64,000 bases of DNA from Crossaster papposus (taxonomy: Eukaryota; Echinodermata; Asteroidea; Velatida; Solasteridae). The notes beneath the pieces were generated by a model. It was given only the letters and a program-made list of their open reading frames with translations, had not been told where the DNA came from and ran no database searches. Of this stretch, positions 1 to 12,500 are shown one piece after another. Position numbers and translations under genes: made by a program. The stretch's first letter is position 1. Each line of letters opens with the position of its first letter. The DNA lies in the NCBI GenBank assembly GCA_037893245.1, contig JBAIAA010000446.1, positions 186,001-250,000 of the forward strand. The letters are read 5' to 3'.

Positions 1-568
1 GTGTGTTGCTAGCTACAGGTCAGAGGTCAGACGATGCCTATTGGAGAGTTCATAAGGTCGGTGAGAGTGGTTCAGTCAGGATGTTTGAGAGTCTAGCGCA
101 ACCTGAGAGTTTCCTGAGGATCAAACACGGACATTGTGATGTGCAGGTGAGGAGTTGACGTAATAAGCAATTATACCCCACTTTATATCCTTGTATTTGA
201 GATCATCAAATCTGTCCAAGACCTCTGTTTGTAAAGTTAGTCGGTTTGTGTTTATAGATAGTCCCTATAACTCATGTTTACAAACTACTGCCAAGTTATA
301 TGCTTAATCAGGCAACGCCTTAAAATGCACAAGTGTTTGCCGTTTAATAAATTTACCAAACCTGAAAACTCCATCAATTTTATCTTACAGGGTTCTGGAG
401 ACAAGTATTGCCACTTGAGAGTTCTGCGAGTGAAAGATAAGGGGTACGTGAGTCTGCAGTCAGTGGCTAGTGGAGACGTTTGCGTTGGCTTTCTGCCTGA
501 TGGGAACGTCAAACCAATGGTAGATACTGGGGAAGATAATGTGAGACTCTATCCACATGTCGTACAAT
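1..568 (+). CDS. Beta-trefoil-like segment (exons 1-146 partial, 391-568)
   Basis: Two exons joined at phase 0. The first is open from the window start to the donor at 147 and reads ...YWRVHKVG then RMFES and FLRIKHGHCDV. The second (acceptor TTACAG before 391, donor GTGAGT at 569) reads YCHLRVLRV, GYVSLQSVASG, VGFLPDGNVKP. Short strands ending in FLRI, GYVSL or VGFLPDG patterns resemble beta-trefoil folds of the FGF/fascin kind. The fold assignment is inference; the coding status is strong because of the phase match and the conserved-looking splice sites. Confidence 0.7.
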
Positions 569-3500
569 GTGAGTATGATAGTCACTAACGTCACTAATCC
601 TGATTTAGCCAAGTTAGCTAAGAATTGATAGTCACCAATGTTGCTAATCCAATTTAGCCGAGTTAGCTAAGGATTGATAGTCACCAACGTTGCCAATCCG
701 ATTTATTCGAGTTAGCTAAGGATTGATTGTAACCATCGTCGCCAATCCGATTTATTCGAGTTAGCTGAGGATTGATTGTAACCATCGTCGCTAATCCGAT
801 TTAGCCGAGTTAGCTGAGGATTGATAGTCACCAACGTTGCTAATTCGATTTAGCCGAGTTAGCTAAGGATTGATAGTCACCAACAACGCTAATCCTATTT
901 AGCCGAGGTAGCTAATAAGGATTGATATTCACCAACGTCGCCAATTCGATTTAGCCGAGTTAGCTAAGGATTGATAGTCACCAACGTTGCTAATTCGATT
1001 TAGCCGAGTTAGCTAAGGATTGATAGTCACCAATGTTGCTAATCCGATTTAGCCGAGTTAGCTAAGGATTGATAGTCACCAACAACGCTAATCTGCTTTT
1101 CGTTAATTGTTTTTTTTTAGTTGGGACCAAGAAGCATGTGACTACACCTACGCCACCGACATCGGCAAAACCTGTCGTTAATAGGAAGAAACGTGAGTCT
1201 CAGTGACCCGCCTTTTCATTGTTTAGTTTTTGTCCTGCGTAAACTATTAAGAGTCATAAAGGCAGTCACAAGTAACTGGATGAACAATGACACAGTAATG
1301 CTTTTGTCACAGCTCGATTGAATAGCTTGTGATTTGAATTGGGACTGAAGGGACTTCTGATGGACTCGACTCTATCTCTGCTTAAAAGTTCCGTGAAATG
1401 TTTAGGCTAAAAAAAGAGTAATGTTTGACTGTTATTTTCAGTGACATTGTTTTTGTTAATTGTAGGTGTACTGAACAAACAGCCAAGTAATTACAACCCT
1501 AAGAAGGTAGCAGCACTGTCCCTCACACCGACCCCTACCCCATCACCACCGCTCCGAGAAAGATCCATCCATGATGGTGAGTTGTAACAATTAATGGTTA
1601 GTATGCAACAATTACCAATGATGATAACATCCTTTAAATCTAAAATCTTTGAAAATTCACATCGTTATGTATCACAATTCTCTTAATGAACAAACAGCGC
1701 AATTAATTTGTTATTAAAGAAAATCACGTATCTGTTTTACTTGTTCAAAATAAAACAACATTCAATAACAACAAATTCATTCATCATTTCACTTTCCTTT
1801 TCTTTTCTATTAATTTTGTTATATATTTTTCCTTTTTTCCTCGTATACCACTCTCTCCAAAAATGTTTGGGTTAAAACATTTTTAAACTCACTTACCACA
1901 AAAAAGACACTAAGGTCCATGAGTACCCAAATACCCCGACCCCGACACCTTCCCCAACACCTTGCTGGGATGATGATGGGCGATATAAGGAGTTAGAGTA
2001 CCCCTGTACCCCTATCCTTACCCCCGCCCTGACCCCTATCCTTACCCCGTCCCCCGATGAAGGGCTCTGGGATGAGTTTGATACAGGTAAGTCTTAAACA
2101 CAGGACGGTGAATAAAGAAAAACAACTTAAAATGAATCCTTGTTTGAACAAGAACGAATCCAACACAATTACTGGGGAAGGGGGGGGGGGGGGGGGGGGA
2201 GAGAACAGACAATTTGCTTAATTCCATGTTCTGGATGATCTTGCGGTAGCGTTTGTTTGATTTGATAACCAACAGTTTATGTAGATGTTGAATTGGTTTT
2301 GTATGTTCGTTTATTCAGTCAAGACAGTACAGCCCCATTACTGTGGAATATTATTATATTATCAGAAGAACATTCACACTTGTGCATAGGATCTTGATCT
2401 GCAGTTGCAAGAAATACTCAGTTTTGAATGGAAAATATTTTCCTTAAAATCTCAAACATTATTTTTTGGGGTAGCAAGTTTTTCTGCACACATCTGCCAA
2501 AACAGGGTTGCTTCAAAGTTTACGTAACAGTTTGAAACTTTGTAAGCCTTCAAACATGTCATGTGAGAAGAGTAATTAATAACCACATTTCAGACAAGCC
2601 ACACAAGAAATTATTATGCATGGGCATTAGGTTTGCACCAATGATAAAATGCGTGTGTAGTTTTTTTTGTTTAAGTCTAGAGTAATGGGTGTGCTGTGCT
2701 GGGCAAGATCGTTACGTTGAAACAATGATTCATTTAAAGGTTGCTTTTTGTGTTTATTCACCTTCTACAATGTCTCAGTTAATACACAGCGTTGCTTAGT
2801 TAGATTTCTTTGCACAAAATCTGCATGTGCAATAAGGACAAGAACAAATAAATCACTGTTTAGCTGCGTTGCAGACAGCAGCTCTCTAAGCGCTTAGCGT
2901 TCTTCTTCTTCTTCTTCTTCGTCGTTGTCGTCATCGTCGTTGTTGTCGTTGTCGGTGTCGTCGTTGTTGTCGTCGTTGTTGTCGTCGTTGTTGTCGTCGT
3001 TGTTGACGTCGTTGTTGACGTCGTTGTTGTCGTTGGCGTTGACGTCGTTGTTGACGTTGTTGTCGTTGTTGTTGTTGTCGTTGTTGTTGTTGTTGTCGTT
3101 GTCGTCGTGGTTGTCGTCGTGGTTGTCGTTGCCATCGTCGTCGTTGTCACCGTCGTCATTGTTGTTGTCATCGTCCTTGTTGTTGTCGTCATCGTCATTG
3201 CCGTTGTTGTCATCGTCGTTGTCGTCGTTGCCTTTTTGGTTGTCGTCGTCGACGTCGTCGGTTTGTCGTTTTTGTCTTTTTTGTCATTTTTGTCGTTGTC
3301 GTTTTTGTCGTTGTCGTTGTCGATATCGTTGTTGTTGTTGTCGTCGTCGTTGCGACGTCGTTGTCATTGTCGTTTTAGTTGCATTCAAACAGTACCTTCC
3401 GAATGCTATAAAATATGAGAATTTTCTGCGGGATTGTTGAGCATTTAAACTATACCAATACACATCGACGCGGCTTTCTGCACAAATTCTTGCTTGTTAC

Positions 3501-6500
3501 CTAGTAGATTACCAGTTAGGTAAATTAGATTGAGATTATGCACAACATATTGGATGGTTCTCATCAGGTAGTGATGACAATCGATCGGGGCTTTGGTTGC
3601 ATGACTTTATGCATGCATTTGCTTTTAATTTATCCAATTAGTACTTCTTTATTCTAATTCTTGTTGTGTTTGTCATGTTTCATGTTTTCGAGGCGTCTCC
3701 TGCTCAAATTCGTGCTTGTTGAATTTATTTGACAACATTTCAACAGGCCTCGAAATAGTACTAGCCCGGCGTACAAAGTCTAGCGAAAACTGCTCCGGGC
3801 TACCCAGACCCACTTCCTTGGTTGCCCGGTGGGCTAGTGAAAAATTCAGTAACCTACCTGTAAATGTTTAGATCAAAATACATGTTAAAATTGTATTGTT
3901 TTTTTGTGTATTAAATAAATATCGGATCAAAATAAACCGAGTATAAACTGTCTTTTGTTTGTGTTTTTCGGCATGATTATCGATAGCCTGGGAGCGCTCG
4001 ATCCACGCGTGCATGCAGTGCATTGCGATCTCACGAATAGAGTAGACTGGTGGGCTTCAGTGAGATTAGTATAGTATAAACTACGGCGCAGGGTACCGCA
4101 CATATGTGCACTATTCTCTTTCACATCGTTCAGCCTTTCTTACCATAACGGCCCACTGCGTAGCTGTATAGTACATGAACGTGCTGCCGTGTCACTAGTA
4201 GTAGCGCCTGATAAAGAGTCTGTTCAGAACAGCGCCCTCTGTGTACATTACTACGGATGTACATGTACATTATTGTATGTACCGTGCCGGTACGTGCACG
4301 TGCCCGCGCCGAACGAATAGTTTTGTGCATTGTACATACGGGCTAGCGAAAATGTAAACGGGCTAGTAAAATCTGCAGTTTGCTAGCCCGGTGGGCTATC
4401 CAGGAAAAAAAGTTAGCGCAAGGCCTGTTTCAATTTGTTTTTTTATTCAGATGGTGACTGGAAGGTGTGGGTTAAGACAGGCCGAGTAGCCACTAAGGCC
4501 ACCGTGGTCCTAGTAGTATATGGGGAGGATGGAGTCTCTCAGCCATTCACTCTAGGGAGAGGCGGCAAGGATCTCTTTAAGATGGGTGAAGAAAATGAAT
4601 TCAAGGTGATATGCTAGAACACACATTATTTTGGTACATAACGTTATGGGGACAACCCATAGGGTTTGTGTGTAAACTGAAATCTCTCTAATCTCAAACT
4701 CAGAACACTCAACAATTCAAAAATTTTCAGCATCCCCCTAATTTGTCCTTTTCTACATTTTCTTTCATTATACCCTAACCCGATTTTACCTTGTCCTACC
4801 TTTACTGAACCCAACGCACTATGGGGACTCAAATATGTCCCCACTACTCGGTATGTCTTTTCCAAACAAAAGAGCCTGTCCCCCTAACGCGGTGAGTGCC
4901 TACCCATCATGCCAGTAATCTTGCCAAAGAGAAAACCTGATTAGAAGCTTCATATTTAAGTCTTTACATGAGTTGGGAAATACAGAGGGATTGCTCAAAG
5001 TTAATATTATTGTTATGTGAGGTGTTTTTATAGTTGTGTTGACGTGTTTTAGTCATTTAGCTTGGTTTTGTGGTTTTATATTAAACATAACATTCATGGT
5101 TCAAGCTTTCTTTTATCGCAAGGTTTTAATTTCAGAGAAAGATTTTAGTATTAGATGAATTCCAACCAACAGAAATCCTTTTTAGAACTTATCTTTGATA
5201 TCTGAGAGATTTTGTGATGAATATCTTATACTTTAGGTGAATGTACTCAGTGTCGGCGACATCTATAAGATTCGTATTGGTCTAGACACGACTAGCAAGA
5301 AAGCTGCTTGGAGACTTGACCAGGTACACGTCAAAGCTCATCATGGTTTTAACTCCGGTTTCATTACCATGCATTACTGGGAATATTTCTATTCCCCCGG
5401 GATGCTAGTCCATCGCAGGTTACTGCTAATGCCAGCACCCATTTATTTATACTGCTAGGTGGAGAGAAGCAATTAGGGTGAAGTGGCTTGCCCATGGACA
5501 CAACATATGGCTAGCAGATGGATTCGAACCTCTCACCCTCTGATCATGAGTCACAAAATCAGGAGTCAACTTTACTCCTTTATTACTGAAGTTAATGTAC
5601 GCGAGATCTAAACACATTGTAATGTACAAATCTTACAAAGTTTTCAAAAAACTTACGAGGGGTTAAACTGCTAAAATCTCTCAAGACTAAACCCAACGTC
5701 TCTGCTAAAATGCATCGGACTAAACCGAATGTGTCTGCTAAAAGCGTTAAACTTGTTCTACTAACGTTATCATTCGTTCATTGTTTAATGACTGCTGCAT
5801 TGACTTGATGTCGCAGGTGAAAATGAAGGACATGATTACAGAGGAACAGCTGGTGTTTAAGTTCAAGAATCGCTGGCTGTCTCTTCATGAAGACGATGGT
5901 GATGTGTGGAGGGAGGCAGCAGCAATAAGACCAGGATGTAAACCACTGCCAGGTAGGTCAAAATCGTTGATGATAACGTTTCTGATGCCATATGTAAGGC
6001 GTTCTGACAAAATGAGACGGAACTGGGCACAGGGCATAGTGGAGAAAACAGCAATTTTTTTTAACAGAATGTCTAATGGAAGTGCAACAAACAGCATTGT
6101 AAGGAGAATGTTATCCTCTTTTCTAATACTCGAACACCCTCATTTCAACCTCTGCCCAGTTCCGTCTCATTTTGCCAGGACCCCATTTTGCATATGAACA
6201 TTGTACCTCTAAGATCTTTCCGAATATTCGGAGCCTTTTTACATCATTTGTGTAATTTTTGTTGGCAGTACATAAATACAGCATACAAGTGACGACAGGT
6301 TATGAAGTAAGCTCGTCAACTGATGCCAACGTTTACTTGTGTCTGTACGGTGAGAAAGGGGACACAGGGCGGAGACATCTCAATAAATCAAACCATCTAG
6401 AGAAATTCCAGGACTCACAGGTCAGTGGCATGGCTTCGTGTTTTAACTATTTCGGTTTCAAGGTCGTACATCGAACAATCTATTTCATGTACTCCAAAAG

Positions 6501-9500
6501 TGCCATTATCATACATGTAATTTTTATCTGCAGAACATACTCTCTGCTCTTTTTAACCAGTTCACGCCGGGATTATTTCAACATTGACCGGGCCGCATGG
6601 GGTAGGATTGGTTTTTACAAACCTTGGCTCAGGCCAGCATCTGTGGGTAGCACACCCTAATATTTCCGACCTTACTGTGAGCAAGATGCTGACAGCTATT
6701 AACGGCCTTGCTCGTAGCGTGTTTATCTGTCATCCCAACCACTAACATCGGTGCATATATTAACAGCTAATCATGCTGACTTTCTCTCACAGACCGACAT
6801 GTTCGAGTTAGAGGCGGTGACAGTCATGACCCCTACAAAGGTCATCATAGGGCATGATGGGAAGGGATCTGGTGCAGGTTGGTTTGTAGGCGAGGTCATT
6901 ATCAAGGAGAGTAAGACATCTAAGATGGAGTACGTGTTTCCCTGCAATAGGTGAGTCTGCGAGGGTCAATCAAGAGGAATACTACTGCTGGATAAACTGC
7001 TTCAGAATTTCCACGGATACTCATGAATATTCTCAAAATTGGTTATGATTATGATGCACCTGTATTTTTTAAATATTTTTTTGTAGATGGTTGGATGAGG
7101 GACAAGATGACAAACTAATTGAAAGAGAATTGGATCTTGGAGAAGTGCGTGAGATTCAGGGTAAGTTGAAGAAGTCTGGAAGCATTACCAGATTATAATA
7201 TAGTTGTCAACACTGCTTGTTAAACTGGGTCACGACTAGTTCTGGTTAGTGAGAGGGATGACGAGTACTTTCTCAATCTTGTACTAATTTTCTGATGAAT
7301 TTCAGTAAGCTGTCAAGAATAATGCTTTGATGATCTTTGTTTGTTTGTTTGTTTTGTATTTTGTAGCTCATGAATGGCAGGTGTTTGTGACCACCGGCAG
7401 TGACAGCTCAGCAGGGACCACGGCTATGGTGACACTAGTGGCCTATGGTGACAAGGACAAGACAGAAGTGACACTCATACCCAAGGGAGAGAAAGGCTTT
7501 CAGGCTGGAACCACGCAGGATTTCAGAGTAATCTTACTACTGTCTGTCGTTAAGATGTTATAAAAGTACATTTTGAATAGGTGATGATTTTTTATTCAAC
7601 GCTGTTCATTTTGGAAACGTAGCCTACACATTCAACCTGTCCCTATCTAGGTGTATCTCGGAGACATAGGCCAACTCTACAAGATCCGCATCGGTCATGA
7701 CAACGCGGCCCAAGATGCTAGCTGGTACCTGAAGACCGTTCGTCTGCTGGACCTCAATGACTTCACGGAGATGGAGTTTGCGTTTGACCGCTGGCTGTCT
7801 GAGAAACATGATGACTTAGACGTCTGGCGAGAACTTCCTGCTGTCATCGCTGGCAGGAAACCATTGCCGGGTTGGTATCTAGAATGTGGATCAGAGTTTG
7901 TATTAAAATTGGCTGTCAAAAAATGATTACAAAATATGTAGAATGGCTATTAAATCACTGTCAATGGGTTCTTTTGACTGACATTAAAAATATAAATTAA
8001 AAATGTTTGTAATGGGCAAACACCTAGACAACAGCAACAGATAAGAGATTGGAATGGGCCTTTATACAAATTTAAATAATTTTAATGATCACAAAACAAG
8101 TAACGTTAAATAGAAATGATTTATTTGTTTCACTATAGCCTGATTTATTGATAGTCCTTACTCAGATGTACAGAAGTTTAGAAGAATTGAACTGTTAATT
8201 AAAAAAAAAAAAATACATGAATATTTATAGGCAAAAACATGAATGTTTGTATCCGTAGTTACCAGATACTACATCCAGGTTTACATCGGAAGTAAAGAGA
8301 GCTACAACACAAAAGCCTCCCACACGAATGCCAGCGTCTACCTCCAACTCTGGGGGAAGAACGGTGACTCTGGCAAACGCCATCTTCTCTGCTCCAAGAA
8401 CAACAAAGACAAGATATTCCTGGCCGGTCAGATGGACGTCTTTGAGATCGAGGCTGTGTACCTGGGTCGGCTACAGAAGGTCACCGTGGGGCATGATGGG
8501 AAGGATCCGGGTCAAGGATGGTTCCTGGAGAAGGTCGTTGTCAAGGAGTCCAAGAACGCCAAGAACGAAACTCTCTTCATTTGTAAAAGGTAAATGTGGG
8601 GTTTAGATGATTTTTGGGTCGAGTCCTGCAAATATTCACAACAGGTTTTTTTATGTTGGCTAAGAGAGCTTAGAGACATTAAATGAGCTAGTAGGTGATA
8701 GGAGTCGTTAACACTATTGCCTTGTTCTGACTTCATTTCTCACAGATGGTTGGATTTTGGACGGGGCGATCAGAAGATAGAGAGAGACCTAACACTGTCT
8801 AAACCAACAACAGGTGAACATCAATCACTTCTTGTTTCGTTTTGTCATTCTCATTTTCTGATGTGCAGGTAACAAGCCAGCAATTTAGATAATCAAGTGC
8901 TGAAGACGTCTGATAGTCGGATGGCTTGATGTCTTGGGTTCGAGTCACACCCGAACATGAAAACACAGAGTAAACGTACTTTGACAAATCAATTGCTGAA
9001 TTCATTCCACGTTTTGTTCTTGCAGCGCCCAATCCCGTAACATCGGAGTCAGCAGCCAGTAGAACCAACAACATCATCGTCTCCTGGAAGCAGCCGACCT
9101 CGGGAAAGGTCACAGGTTACCGGGTGACCTGTGACCCGCCAGACGCACCGGCCTCGGAGGTTATCATAGCGGATGCAAAGATGACAAGAGCAGAGTTTGG
9201 CGGATTGACGGCGGGCAAGGCTTATCAGTTTGAGGTAGTGACCACAAACGGCGAAATGGAGAGTGACAAAGTCACACTGAAAACTAACGCCAGTAAGTAT
9301 GTCAACAATTACAATAGGGAACTCACTGATTACAAGTAGCTGGAACATAGAGATGTTGTGGATTTCCTTGGTGAGTTTGTTCTAATCCTTATGATTGTAA
9401 ACAATTTGTTGACGTCAAGTGAATGTATTTCTCTGTTCCCTGACAGAACCCAACCCTGTTCTAGATGCGATCATTGAAACCACCGCTGACACCCTCATCA

Positions 9501-12500
9501 TGTCTTGGACCCATCCTCGGGGAGACCTCTCCGGCTACAAGCTTCGACTGTCCCCTTCAGATGCTAAGAGGTCTTCGCTGAGGATCAAAGACCCCAGCAA
9601 GACCAGGGTTGAGTTTGTTGGCCTGACGCCGAACAAAAAATACAAGGTGGACATCACGACGACCAGTGGGGAAGTGGATAGCGAGAAAGTCACGGTGCAA
9701 GAAATGACAAGTAAGGAATGTTTGTGGCATCCATCTTCATCTAAGTATCAGAATAACAAAACACAGCCTTAACGTTATGACTTATTTGACAATTTTGTGT
9801 GTGTCAATTTCCTTTTGACTTGCGGTTGCAGAGATGCCTGAAATCCACGTGCTTAAAGTTCCTAGCGCCAAGACAACCAAATCCACCAGCGACTCGCTGA
9901 GTATCTCCTGGATGAAACCAGAAGGCGACGTCACCGGCTACCGACTCGCCATCCTACCACCAGACGGAGCCTCTCCAGAAATCCAGATCAACGGTGCGGA
10001 CAAGACGACAGCAGAGTTCAAAGGGTTGTCATCTGGTCAGGAATACACAGTGGACGTGTACACCATCTACAAGGATCAACAGGGCGAGAAAACGACACTC
10101 ACGGCCAGAACTGGTAGGTCTGATTTATTCTTCGGCACACTCTCACTTTCTGCATTCCTACTTGAAAATATCACTTCCGGTGTCTGGCAAAATTTGTAGT
10201 AAAATATTTTGATAAGGACAGTTATAGGTTCCAAGCATTGGCAGAGATGATGTTAGAGTTGGGACTTGGAGGGTGATCCCCGACCACATGTTACGCAGCT
10301 GACTGGCTCTCTTTCTGCAAGACGTCTTCACTTTTGTGTTTTGTACACTTTAGAGTATACGTATAATTTGTAAATATATTTATCTGAAAATGCATTGGAA
10401 AGCCAGCTTTAGTTTTCATTCAGTGTTTCAATAGATCTGCACATCACTTGATCGAGCCTCTTTAAGACTTAATTTTTTTTATCCGATTTAATCTCTCTCC
10501 TTAGACTCCAAAAGCAACCAACCCAAAGATGTTACAGCGACTAGCACCCTGACTACCATCAGTGTATCCTGGACCAAACCGGATGGTCAGGTGACAGGCT
10601 ACCGGGTTCTCTGCTTGGCCTCGGATGATGAAACCAATCTCGACGACGGTGATACAACCACGACTGAGTTTGCTGGTTTGACACCTGGCTTGAAGTATGA
10701 CCTTGAGATCTATGCCCACAATGGGAAGATAGAGAGTGACAAAGTGACCATCTCACAAACAACAAGTGAGTATTTGGGTTTCAAGGAAATAAATAGCATT
10801 TTGATAACTAATTGAAGTAAAAACTTTAATGAGCTTTAAACACACAAAAATAGCAGCAACTTGGAGACCAGTTAGTTGAGCTGCTTATCACAGAACATAA
10901 GTTCAGCAATATCTGCTAAGCAAAAATGACTTACCAGCCAAATAACTTTTACCTGGTACTGGATTCAGATCAATTATCTTAGCTGCTTTACAGGATCTTG
11001 AGATGGGTCTGCTGATATGACGAGGTCCTCTCGGGCTTCTTTATTATCTTAGTCATATGTTCTTTATTATTAATAATTTTGTATCAAACTTTTCTTTGAC
11101 ACAGTTTTTCAGTTAACTGATATTAGTATTAACTAAAAATCCTCAAAACATTCCTTAATAATTTGATCTTAATGGTTTGAGTCATATTTGATTACAGAAC
11201 CTAATGAAGTTGTGGATGTCCGCGTTGAGTCTCGCAGTACAGACACTGTCAACCTATCATGGACTAGGCCGGAGGGTAACCTAACTGGTTACCGCATCTA
11301 CTATCAACCTGTTAGTAGTCAGGAAGCTGGAAACCAACCTGATAACCAACCAATTGATAATCCTGATGAAGAACTGGATAAACTAGTTGATGAACATAAT
11401 AAACCGGTTGATGACCAGGTTAAACCAGTTGGCCAAGATAACTTGGTTAATGGTCGAGTTAAACCAGTTGATGAACAGTATAAAACGGTTAATGAAGATG
11501 GTAAACCGGTTGATGGCCAGGATAAACCAGCTAATGACCAAGATGCAGAGGTTAAGACTCAAACTATCGATAGTTGTGATATAACCAAAGTAGAGGTAAC
11601 TAGTTTAACACCAGGTCAGTCCTATCACTTCAACATCATTAGCGTCAGCAATCGAGAGGAAAGTCAGCCAGTTACTGTGAGCTGCACAACAAGTAAGTAC
11701 AATAAAACACGAACAAATAAGGAGGAAATTCTGATATTATTAACATTTCATTTGAAACGCTGTCATCTTTGATTCCCTTTCCCTCTAGCGCCAGGCAAGA
11801 TTCTTGATCCCCAAATTTTGACTTTGGACGAAACTTTCACTTGCATCTGGTCTCCGCCATTTGGCGTTGTGACAGGCTACAAAGTGTCGTGCACACCCCT
11901 ATCTGGGGAAATGGAAGAGGCAGGGTGCCCTAATGACATTGTTTACATGAAGACCTTGGATTTGAGCTGTAGGGAGATTTTTGTGGAGGGGCTGGATCCC
12001 GAGAGTGAATACCAGGTGACAATTTGGGCCGTGAGTGGTGAATCGGAAGGACACAGTGTTGTCTTGACAACCAAAACGCTGTCTTGGGAGAGTGAGTTAT
12101 GTCTTGCTGCAATAGATAATATGACGACACTCAGTAAAAAAGGGTCACAGCAGCAGGTTTTCCAAAATGGCCACCAAATGTGAACGCTCTTAAACTTGTT
12201 CTGCATATGAACCAGCTATAAACATGAGTTAAACAGGCTATAAGTGATGCCAAAGGGTGTTTGTGTCTTGGAATTAACAATTCTTCAGTCAAAATGAGAG
12301 ACAGACTTATCTTTCTGATCACTTCTCCTTTACGGTTTCACTCTAGCTCGCAATGCAGATTCAGGTTTTGAAATGATTTAGGGTTTTTAAGTAACGGCAA
12401 AATTATAAAACCGTTTAGGAAATGCTGCATATCCGGCCCCTTTTTATCGCGTTTTTGTCATCTCCAAGCACTTCACCAAGGCGTGCACTATTGTAGCAGT

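Noticed and set aside
2860..3440. Poly-Thr and Ser/Leu/Val-rich open frames
   Set aside because: Products of the GTY trinucleotide repeat, inside an intron of the PLAT gene.
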